Source: Pedobacter lusitanus
GTDB lineage: Bacteria; Bacteroidota; Bacteroidia; Sphingobacteriales; Sphingobacteriaceae
Assembly (NCBI RefSeq): GCF_040026395.1
Contig: NZ_CP157278.1
Location: forward strand, 1,054,001-1,118,000
DNA length: 64,000 nucleotides
Direction of reading: 5' to 3'
In this document: piece by piece, positions 9,389 to 16,421 of the stretch
How the letters are laid out: each line of letters begins with the position of its first letter
Position numbering within the stretch: the first letter of the stretch is position 1
Made by a program: the position numbers and the translations under genes
The notes under the pieces: generated by a model
Told to the model about the DNA's origin: nothing
The model's database searches: none
The model's input: only the letters and a program-made list of their open reading frames with translations

Positions 9389-9808
9389 ATTAGATTTAAA
9401 CTATACAAAATACTTATTAAATTTTCATTATTATTAATTATCATCTCTCTTTCTTCATTATCAACATTTGCGCAGAATAAAAATGCGGACCAAGTTGTAC
9501 ACAAATTTATAAGTCAATTCAACAATCAAAAATATGACGACATTTTTGACTCCTTTACTACGAAATATCAGCAAAAAATCTCTAAAGAAATACTAAAATC
9601 ATACTTAAAGAAAATTCAAGGTATGACCAAAGGGATAGAATCAGCAATCTTTAAATCAAAAGATGAGAATATTTATAATTATCTGCTGATTGCAAAAGCA
9701 GAAGAAACCGAGGCTGATTTTCAACTCAGCATCGATCAGAATAATAAGATTGAACTCATTAACTTCAAAAGAATTGGTGGAAGTGAGCCTGTGAAGAATT
9801 TTGTGTAA
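9389..9808 (+). pseudogene. Secreted DUF3887-like protein gene, 3' end cut by IS insertion
   Basis: The open frame begins after an in-frame TAA at 9383-9385 and encodes RFKLYKILIKFSLLLIII...STFAQ, a good signal peptide. About 105 mature residues follow (DQVVHKFISQFNNQKYDDIF), reminiscent of DUF3887. No ATG, GTG or TTG exists before 9623; the natural start appears to be ATT at 9389, rare or a mutated ATG. The last seven codons (EPVKNFV and stop) come from the left end of the inserted IS element. Joining the sequence across the insertion, with one copy of GTGGAAGT, restores ...KRIGGSGNPPPIKKIITTN and a TAG at 11177-11179. The gene is therefore broken by insertion and doubtful in its start. Confidence 0.7.
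9777..9784. repeat. 8-bp target-site duplication, left copy (GTGGAAGT)
   Basis: GTGGAAGT occurs immediately outside the left terminus of the IS element and again at 11130-11137 immediately outside the right terminus. IS256-family elements normally make 8- or 9-bp duplications. Confidence 0.85.
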
Positions 9809-11129
9809 GTGGTCAACCGTATTGAGTTTAAAGGAGACATCTATTTTCAAATATAATACTAAACTGATTAATAATTTTACCCCAATCTCTTACTGGCATC
9901 GTCCATTTTTTCTGGATATTCATGACCGATAAGTAGACAGCCTTGATTGCACCCTGGTCGTCAGGAAACAAGTTTTTGGACTTGGTGAATTTCCTTATGC
10001 CGCTGTTCAGGCTTTCAATGACATTGGTGGTATAAATGATTTTTCGGATTTCCAGGGGGAAGTCAAAGTAACTGGTCAACTCATCCCAGTTCTTCTCCCA
10101 GCTTAAAATAGCATAACCATACTTACTTTTCCATTTTACTGTGAAATCATCCAGGGCTGATCTGGCGGTATCTTTATTTACTGCACCATAAATCTGTTTA
10201 AGATCCATCGAAAACTCTTTACGTTCCTTCCAGACCACATATTTACAACTATTACGAATTTGATGTACGACGCAAAGCTGGGTTATTGTTTTGGGAAATA
10301 CCTCGGCAATGGCCTTTGTAAAGCCAATAAGATTATCTGTACAGGCGATCAAGATATCCTCTACACCTCTGGCACGCAAATCTGTAAGCACACTTAGCCA
10401 GAATGATGCACTCTCGGTTTCGTTGATCCACATGCCCAAAATCTCTTTCAGGCCATCATGTTTTAGGCCAATTACCAAGTAAATACATTTGCTAACCACC
10501 TTTCCGTTGTGGCGTACCTTAAACTGAATACCGTCCATCCAACAAGTAAAATAAACAGGCTCTAAGGGGCGGGATTGCCATTCCTTGATCATCTCCACAA
10601 CCCGGCTTGTAACCGTAGAAACTGTACTTTCAGAGATTTCGACCCCGTACATTTCACGAATCTGGTCTTCAATATCACGAGTACTCATTCCACGGGAATA
10701 CATCCCGATAATGCTTTGCTCAATCTGCTCGCTCATACGCTGGTGCTTGGGGATCAGTTTAGGCTCAAAGCTTGCATTACGATCTCGTGGAATTGACAAT
10801 ACCACATCCCCAAGAGTCTCACTCTTGACCTTTTTGCTACTGAAACCGTTACGGGAATTACCGCTGCCATGGCCTTCTGGAGAATGCTTTTCATAACCCA
10901 GGTGCTCATCAAGCTCTCCCTGGAGCATTTCATTGACTCCCTGTTTGAACATTTCCTGAAAGAATTCCTGGAACTGTTCCTTGGACTTAAACTGCTTGAA
11001 AAAGTCCTTTGGTAAACCTAACTTGTTCTCTTCCATATGACTGTAATTAAAGTTCTGAATTTATTCCTTTAAATACAATGCAATAGACCACTCCTATTTT
11101 ATCGTTTACACAAAATTCAAGACACTACC
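9785..11129 (-). mobile_element. Complete IS256-family insertion sequence, 1345 bp
   Basis: The ends are imperfect inverted repeats of about 24 bp. The left reads GAGCCTGTGAA then GAATTTTGTGTAA. The right, read inward, is GGTAGTGTCTT then GAATTTTGTGTAA. Thirteen inner positions match exactly and both ends start with G. An inner GTGTAA motif is a feature of IS256-type termini. The element carries one transposase gene and is flanked by an 8-bp duplication, so it arrived by simple transposition. It cut the 3' end of the secreted-protein gene. The intact transposase frame suggests it may still be active. Confidence 0.88.
9828..11036 (-). CDS. IS256 family (mutator-type) transposase
   Basis: This 402-residue transposase has a DDE catalytic core: Asp in YFTCWMDGIQFK, Asp in DILIACTDNLIGF, and Glu in TTNVIESLNSGIRKFTK. 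The last is the IS256/MULE signature. The N-terminal part (MLQGELDEHLGYEKH, GNSRNGFSSKKVKSE) and GVEISESTVSTVTSRV match the family. Length is normal (about 390-410). It lies wholly inside the inverted repeats, with 93 bp between its start and the right terminus. Confidence 0.95.
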   Translation of the reverse strand: MEENKLGLPKDFFKQFKSKEQFQEFFQEMFKQGVNEMLQGELDEHLGYEKHSPEGHGSGNSRNGFSSKKVKSETLGDVVLSIPRDRNASFEPKLIPKHQRMSEQIEQSIIGMYSRGMSTRDIEDQIREMYGVEISESTVSTVTSRVVEMIKEWQSRPLEPVYFTCWMDGIQFKVRHNGKVVSKCIYLVIGLKHDGLKEILGMWINETESASFWLSVLTDLRARGVEDILIACTDNLIGFTKAIAEVFPKTITQLCVVHQIRNSCKYVVWKERKEFSMDLKQIYGAVNKDTARSALDDFTVKWKSKYGYAILSWEKNWDELTSYFDFPLEIRKIIYTTNVIESLNSGIRKFTKSKNLFPDDQGAIKAVYLSVMNIQKKWTMPVRDWGKIINQFSIIFENRCLL

Positions 11130-11179
11130 GTGGAAGTGGAAATCCACCACCAATAAAGAAAATAATTACGACCAATTAG
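11130..11179 (+). pseudogene. Severed 3' end of the IS-disrupted gene, with right target duplication
   Basis: The right copy of GTGGAAGT (11130-11137) is followed by codons for GNPPPIKKIITTN and a TAG, in frame with the upstream fragment if the element is removed. This fixes the insertion point exactly. The remaining 86 bp before the endonuclease stop codon hold no recognisable gene. Confidence 0.75.
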
Positions 11180-11265
11180 TTGAAGCTGAAGCAATGTTTA
11201 CCCACTCTATTTAACCTTGTAGAAAGGTATATTTAGGTTAATTTTGCTTTTAAAGAAGCCAGTTA

Positions 11266-12573
11266 TTATATGCCTAAATCAACTATTTCATTCTCTCTAT
11301 ACAAATGTGGGAGATACTGCGACTTTATCCTGAACTGACTGCGCTTTTTTATTTTGGGATGAGTTGAAGCGTTTTCCATTTTAATACCTGGATCATAATA
11401 AATATTACCGTTAGCCATTTGAGCTAAAAAAAGATGAAAATCAGTACCTCTTCCAAGAATTACATGTTTACCATACCTATAATGTTTCAAATTTTTCATA
11501 TCTGAAATTGAAGGAATATAACATGCTTGATTATGTTTTCTATTCCAATGCAACAACATTGAAGAAAAATCCCAGGATGCAGTATCATTACCTTTGTAAT
11601 CAACTAAAGAGATCTTACCTGTAGCATTTCTTATTTTTCCTGACTCAACATCAAAACCTTCAATTACAAGTGTTAAATTAGTTAATGGATGCAATATTCC
11701 TACTTTATGAATCCCCCCAAAATTTATCCTGTCAAGGCGTCCCGCTCTATCATTATATCCATACGTTCTTAAAAAATTTTCTGCCCCCTGAAGCTTATAT
11801 AATCCATTGGTCGGTTCTGGAGTCATTAGGGTAATAATTGCGCTACTTATTCTCGTAAAGTTCGACACTCCAAACTGCTTAATCTCCCAACCCAAATAAT
11901 CAGGTTCAGAATGGCCATTTGGAGTTATCCCAAGTTCTGCTTCAAGAGTATACCCCCCACAATTAGGTGCTTCACAAGGCAGAATATTACCAAACCGATC
12001 CAGTCTTTTAGATCGTATCCAGCCCAATTGATTAATCCTTAATAATTCTTCAAGTAATCTTATTCTATTCCTATTCTCATCTGTTAATTCCAATATCCTA
12101 AAAACTCCATGAACTAAAGGCAATTCTACTGAATTGATTTCATTTGCTATCTGAGAATCCGGCGCAGTAACATAACCAATAACCCGATTTGTATCAGTCA
12201 CCGAAAAAAAAAACAATCTGTTAGCGAGTCTTTGTGTCATAAGTTCACTAGGTGCATTTTCGCATTTCTTCAGAAACCCTGAAAATCTTACTTCAGGATA
12301 TTTTGGATATAAAATCAATTGAGAATGGGGAGCCGGCCTTAATTCTCCATTTTCTAATATCCATGAAAAATCTAATGAAGCCTTAAAACGTTCTTTCTTC
12401 CAATCACCTGCTTCTTCTGCAATTATATTGGTAACAGGCAAAATATTCAGAAACTCAAAATTTCCGGCAAAGTAAACCTGGTTTTTTGAATTATCATTTG
12501 GTGCTAAATTTTTGATATAAATTTTTTCACACCCATTATCAGAAAAAATTTTCTTAAGGCTCTCAAGAGTCAT
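11266..12573 (-). CDS. MvaI/BcnI-family type II restriction endonuclease
   Basis: This 435-residue protein has at residues 206-233 GGYTLEAELG and NGHSEPDYLGWEIKQF. D225-x4-E230-x-K232 matches the D-x4-E-x-K active site of the MvaI/BcnI monomeric nuclease family. Those enzymes recognise CCWGG or CCSGG and are about 240 residues long, so this protein carries roughly 180 extra N-terminal residues with no motif I recognise. It starts 2 bp after the methyltransferase stop. With the Dcm-like methylase and Vsr next to it, CCWGG is the likely site (inference). The gene is visibly A+T-rich compared with the flanking susCD genes, which suggests transfer. Confidence 0.87.
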   Translation of the reverse strand: MTLESLKKIFSDNGCEKIYIKNLAPNDNSKNQVYFAGNFEFLNILPVTNIIAEEAGDWKKERFKASLDFSWILENGELRPAPHSQLILYPKYPEVRFSGFLKKCENAPSELMTQRLANRLFFFSVTDTNRVIGYVTAPDSQIANEINSVELPLVHGVFRILELTDENRNRIRLLEELLRINQLGWIRSKRLDRFGNILPCEAPNCGGYTLEAELGITPNGHSEPDYLGWEIKQFGVSNFTRISSAIITLMTPEPTNGLYKLQGAENFLRTYGYNDRAGRLDRINFGGIHKVGILHPLTNLTLVIEGFDVESGKIRNATGKISLVDYKGNDTASWDFSSMLLHWNRKHNQACYIPSISDMKNLKHYRYGKHVILGRGTDFHLFLAQMANGNIYYDPGIKMENASTHPKIKKRSQFRIKSQYLPHLYRENEIVDLGI

Positions 12574-12575
12574 AT

Positions 12576-13829
12576 TTATAATTGCTTAGTAAGCTGCTTT
12601 CCTATTGCCTGAATCAAAGGCATCACCACAGAATTGCCAAATTGTCTATAAGCCTGATTATCTGAGACTGTAATCTTTAAACTTTTAGTTTTGTCCATTG
12701 TATTTATTGGATATATGGGATAGCCTTGTAGTGCTGCGGCTTCACTTGGGACTAATCTTCTGGGATTTTTACCGGGTTGAGCAATTAAAATCTCCGCTCC
12801 GTCTTTATAGTATCTGGCACTTATAGTACGGCTGATTCCATCTGGGTTGGCAAGTCCAAATCCAAATCCATTACCTTTTTCTTTGTGCTTCTTTGCGTAA
12901 TCCTGGAGATAGTTCCATAATTTATCACTTAAAGTATACTTTGGATCTACTTCAGATTGCAGAATGGTTTTCAACATTTGAGGTTCTTCAGGAATCTCTA
13001 CTTTATTAAAGTCAAATTTCACATCATCACCATAAATATTTTTATCAAAACCAACCATCAGAGTTCTTTCTCTATGTTGAGGAACAAAGTGTTTCCCGTC
13101 AATAACTTTATGATCAAAAGAGTAATTCAATGCTTCTAATGTCTCTTTGATTACTTTAAAGGTTTGTTTTTTGTCATGTGAGACAAGATTCTTAACATTT
13201 TCCAAAAAGAAAGCCTTAGGTCTGTGTTTTTCTATAATATCTGCTATGTGAAAAAACAAGTTTCCTTGCTTTTCGTCTGCGAACCCATGTAATCTTCCAA
13301 GACTAATTTTCTTCGAAACCCCTGCAATCGAAAAGGGCTGACATGGAAACCCTCCGCATATAATATCAAATTTTTGTGGTATATATTGCTTTACATTATC
13401 TTTAGTGATATCACCAAATGGATACTCACCATAGTTTGCGAAATATGTCTGCCTCGAATACTTATCCCATTCAGACGTAAACACACACTGTCCTCCGAGG
13501 TTTTGTAGTGCCATCCTGAAACCACCTATTCCCGCAAATAGATCTATAAATGTGAATAATTCTTTTCCTTTTTCCGGGCCTGGGAACGGAACAATAGTAT
13601 TATCAAACATTTTTGTTTGCACAGCATTATATAGGTTTTCTATTCCAGGTTCATTCACAGAATTAATAAATTTTTCTGCAACGGAGACAGCTTCACCGTA
13701 AATAGGCTCATTTGTAGAATGATAGTGGGTCAACAAGGCTAAATCCTGATCATCCGGATATATAGGTTTTACTACTTTTTTACTCTTACTCTTAATAACT
13801 ATTTTCTCTTCCATTCTTAATCCGGGCAT
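12576..13829 (-). CDS. Dcm-like DNA (cytosine-5) methyltransferase
   Basis: This 417-residue C5-methyltransferase has motif I FIDLFAGIGGF (about 94-104), the catalytic PCQ at Cys163 (GGFPCQPFS), ENV (LENVKNL), QHRER and the C-terminal GNSVVMPLI. Just after PCQ it reads GVSKKISLGRLHGF, almost identical to the corresponding part of Dcm and M.EcoRII. An N-terminal extension of about 85 residues is also Dcm-like. This suggests methylation of the inner C of CCWGG to protect against the adjacent endonuclease. Met6 (codon ending at 13814) is an alternative start. There is no separate controller gene in the 150 bp between it and vsr. Confidence 0.92.
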   Translation of the reverse strand: MPGLRMEEKIVIKSKSKKVVKPIYPDDQDLALLTHYHSTNEPIYGEAVSVAEKFINSVNEPGIENLYNAVQTKMFDNTIVPFPGPEKGKELFTFIDLFAGIGGFRMALQNLGGQCVFTSEWDKYSRQTYFANYGEYPFGDITKDNVKQYIPQKFDIICGGFPCQPFSIAGVSKKISLGRLHGFADEKQGNLFFHIADIIEKHRPKAFFLENVKNLVSHDKKQTFKVIKETLEALNYSFDHKVIDGKHFVPQHRERTLMVGFDKNIYGDDVKFDFNKVEIPEEPQMLKTILQSEVDPKYTLSDKLWNYLQDYAKKHKEKGNGFGFGLANPDGISRTISARYYKDGAEILIAQPGKNPRRLVPSEAAALQGYPIYPINTMDKTKSLKITVSDNQAYRQFGNSVVMPLIQAIGKQLTKQL

Positions 13830-13979
13830 TTGTGTGACAAACTAACAAAATTAAATGATAGGCAACTACTAAAATCTTTCAACATAGAGCTGTAATAAAT
13901 TACAGACAGTAAGTAAAAGAACGAGTATACTAACAATATTAGCAAATATACATTTTGATTTTGAATCCTTGTTTTTTTA

Positions 13980-14402
13980 TTACCTTTTTAATTCTGTTAC
14001 TAACGAATTAAGTAAATGTTCAACTTTACTCCTTTTTAATTCACATTCCCAAATTATAATAACCCTCCACCCCAGTTCTTTTAATTGCAAAACAGACTTA
14101 ATATCTTTTTTAACATTAGAATTGATCTTATCTGACCACCATTCTGTTCTTGTTTTAGGTATTACATAATATTTACATCCTTCATGACCATGCCAAAAAC
14201 ATCCGTTGATAAATATGACAGTCCTGTATTTTGGTAGTACTATATCTGGCTTTCCCGGAAGTACTTTTAAGTGGAGACGATACCTGAACCCATTTTTAAA
14301 TAAAAACTTACGTACTAATAATTCAGGTTTCGTATCCTTACTTTTGATCTTACTCATATTATGTGAGCGTATCTCTTTAGAATGAACATCTGCCATCTCC
14401 AA
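13980..14402 (-). CDS. vsr: Very short patch repair (Vsr) endonuclease
   Basis: This 140-residue protein of normal Vsr length has HNMSKIKSKDTKPELLVRK (the conserved N-terminus), the catalytic Asp53 in GKPDIVLP, and His71 in FINGCFWHGHEGC, where Cys and His residues bind structural zinc. Vsr nicks 5' of the T in T:G mismatches that arise by deamination of 5-methylcytosine at Dcm-type sites. Its place beside a Dcm-like methylase agrees. Met3 is an alternative start. Confidence 0.94.
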   Translation of the reverse strand: MEMADVHSKEIRSHNMSKIKSKDTKPELLVRKFLFKNGFRYRLHLKVLPGKPDIVLPKYRTVIFINGCFWHGHEGCKYYVIPKTRTEWWSDKINSNVKKDIKSVLQLKELGWRVIIIWECELKRSKVEHLLNSLVTELKR

Positions 14403-14642
14403 TAATCTATTAATTTGACGAACCTAAACAATATCTACACTTAGAAGTGTCACTAATTTAATAGTTGTGCATAAAAATATCAAGATATGCTTCTTTAAGT
14501 TGTGCCTAAACCAACTTTTCATAAGTTTTTATATATTCCTAAAGAAATTAATTCTTATCAGAATTATTTAGTTTGATATTTATTAACATATAATCATTAT
14601 CTCCCTCCCTCCAAACTTAACACTCCCCTAACACTAGCCCCG

Positions 14643-14650
14643 TATCTTTG
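14643..14650 (+). promoter_or_regulatory. Bacteroidota -7 element (TATCTTTG) before the locus 2 sigma gene
   Basis: TATCTTTG fits the TAnnTTTG consensus of the housekeeping sigma factor of Bacteroidota. It ends 7 bp before the ATG, so the transcript would be nearly leaderless. No clear TTG -33 element is seen upstream. The rest of the 255-bp gap after vsr shows nothing recognisable. Confidence 0.5.
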
Positions 14651-14657
14651 CGTCGCG

Positions 14658-15221
14658 ATGAAAACACCTGACTACAACGTTTTTTCCGACGAAGAACTCC
14701 TTGCCCTGCTCCATCAGGACGATACCTTATCCTTACAAACAATCTTCAATCGCTACTATACCCCACTCACTCACTTCTCCACCATTTTTACCAAAGAGAT
14801 TACTGTCAGTGAAGTCCTGATCGCAGACCTGTTCATTAAACTCTGGGACAACCGCAAACAACTGGAAATCCGCCTGCTCAAACCCTACCTATTCCAGTCT
14901 GCTAAAAACCTGTCCTTGAACCATCTTAAAAAACGTAAGACCCACCTCGAGCCTCTCGAAAACCACGAAACACTCCTGTCAGAGCACCTTACTCCTTTCG
15001 AAATTCTGACCAACAGAGAGTCTCAGCAACGTATCCTCTCCCTGATCAACCTGCTACCAGAAAGACAGCGTGAAGTTCTTTTGATGAGCCGTATAGAACA
15101 AATCGATAAATCCAATATAGCCCCTCTGCTTGGCATTACTGTCCGTACCGTAGAAACTACCCTCTACCAGGCCATAAAGTCCCTGAGAAACCTCCTGTCC
15201 ACCTCAGGAAAGAAAATATAG
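14658..15221 (+). CDS. ECF sigma-70 family RNA polymerase sigma factor
   Basis: This 187-residue sigma factor has region 2 (SLQTIFNRYYTPLTHF, VSEVLIADLFIKLWDNR) and region 4 (LLPERQREVLLMSRIEQIDKSNIAPLLGITVRTVE) with a terminal HTH. It heads locus 2 and is followed after 80 bp by its FecR partner. The predicted targets are the susCD genes downstream. It is divergent from the restriction cassette. Codon choice is more C-rich than the cassette, like the rest of locus 2. Confidence 0.92.
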   Translation: MKTPDYNVFSDEELLALLHQDDTLSLQTIFNRYYTPLTHFSTIFTKEITVSEVLIADLFIKLWDNRKQLEIRLLKPYLFQSAKNLSLNHLKKRKTHLEPLENHETLLSEHLTPFEILTNRESQQRILSLINLLPERQREVLLMSRIEQIDKSNIAPLLGITVRTVETTLYQAIKSLRNLLSTSGKKI

Positions 15222-15301
15222 TTAACACAACTTTAACACATCCTTAATCTTCTTCGCTACGTAAACCACCCCATCAATCTTGTCTTACTGATAAGAACGA
15301 A

Positions 15302-16288
15302 ATGGAAGAACTATACTATCAGTTGATTACTGAATACTATCATCAAACAATTACAGAAAGAGATCTGACTATCCTGCAGGAATGGGTTGCCAGCAACCCT
15401 GCGCACGAAACAGAATTCAGAGAAGTCATCCTGATCCTGGATGCTGCGAAACTCTATTATAAAGACCCTAAAAACCAGGAAAACAACTGGGCCAAAATTG
15501 CCGCCCATATCAGGCAGAACAAACAACCTGTTAAACGCAGATTCCCATTTGCCAGACTCGCCATGGCTGCTTCATTAATCCTGATACTTGGTATTGGCAT
15601 AAATCATTATAAAAACCACAAAGTCAACCCGCAAAATCAACTTGCTGAAATTATCAATCCATATGGACAGCAAAGTAGTTTTATCCTGCCTGACAGCTCT
15701 ATCGTTTACCTCAATGCAGGCAGCAGACTTCAGTACCCAAAACATTTTACCCCTGCTAAAAGACTGGTACACCTGGAAGGAGAAGCCTTTTTTGAGGTTA
15801 AACACAAAACCAAACAACCCTTCGTTATCCAGACAGGAAAAGTGAGCACCACAGTTCTCGGAACATCCTTCAACATCAAAGCATTCCCTAAAGAAAATCA
15901 TATCGCTGTAACCGTAAAAACAGGTAAAGTAGGCGTCGTCTTCAAAGAAAAAAATCGTGCTGCAGTAACCAATTTCCTTTTGCCCGATCAGCAACTCCAG
16001 ATAGATACCAAAACAGGAAAAACAAATAAAAATGAGATCAGTGCAGACGCAATTTGTGACTGGAGAAACTACAGAATGGCCTTTTACAATGCTACGCTTA
16101 AAGAAATCACCTCCACTTTAGAAAGAACCTACAAACTAGATATCGAAATTGAGGACCCTAAACTGGCAGCAACTAAAATAACTACAGCGTTTAATCAGAC
16201 ACCCCTGGATCAGATGCTCAAAACACTGGCCACCCTGACCGGATCACGTTATACCAAATCAGACAACACCATTATATTTCATAACTAA
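15302..16288 (+). CDS. FecR family anti-sigma factor
   Basis: This 328-residue protein has a cytoplasmic helical domain at 1-75, a transmembrane segment at about 84-101, a FecR domain at about 105-200 (NPYGQQSSFILPDSSIVYLN, HLEGEAFFEVKH, VLGTSFNIKAF) and a C-terminal DUF4974 segment (RMAFYNATLKEITSTLERTY). It is a shorter version of the locus 1 anti-sigma. It should restrain the adjacent ECF factor and be triggered through the STN domain of the downstream SusC. Confidence 0.92.
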   Translation: MEELYYQLITEYYHQTITERDLTILQEWVASNPAHETEFREVILILDAAKLYYKDPKNQENNWAKIAAHIRQNKQPVKRRFPFARLAMAASLILILGIGINHYKNHKVNPQNQLAEIINPYGQQSSFILPDSSIVYLNAGSRLQYPKHFTPAKRLVHLEGEAFFEVKHKTKQPFVIQTGKVSTTVLGTSFNIKAFPKENHIAVTVKTGKVGVVFKEKNRAAVTNFLLPDQQLQIDTKTGKTNKNEISADAICDWRNYRMAFYNATLKEITSTLERTYKLDIEIEDPKLAATKITTAFNQTPLDQMLKTLATLTGSRYTKSDNTIIFHN

Positions 16289-16341
16289 AGAAAGGAAAAC
16301 CGAATGGCCTAAAAACTTACACACCCATACAAAACAAAGAA

Positions 16342-16367
16342 GCCGGAAATGCGCTAACATTTCCGGC
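16342..16367. other. Perfect 10-bp hairpin between anti-sigma and susC of locus 2
   Basis: GCCGGAAATG (16342-16351) and CATTTCCGGC (16358-16367) pair without mismatch around a 6-nt loop CGCTAA. There is no T run immediately after. It sits in the 133-bp gap before susC, the same relative place as the hairpin of locus 1. It is a candidate attenuator, mRNA-processing or decay barrier that would set susC above sigma/anti-sigma expression. Confidence 0.5.
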
Positions 16368-16421
16368 CCGTCAATGATGTTTTAAACTCCCGATTAAAAA
16401 AGTAGAAAACTTAGTAAAGAT

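Noticed and set aside
9777..9785. 9-bp rather than 8-bp target duplication (GTGGAAGTG) at the IS element
   Set aside because: The ninth base on the left (G at 9785) is better taken as the first base of the element, because both termini then start with G and are the same length.
15575..15994. 139-codon minus-strand frame inside the locus 2 fecR gene
   Set aside because: Antisense shadow of a clear FecR gene; no protein features.
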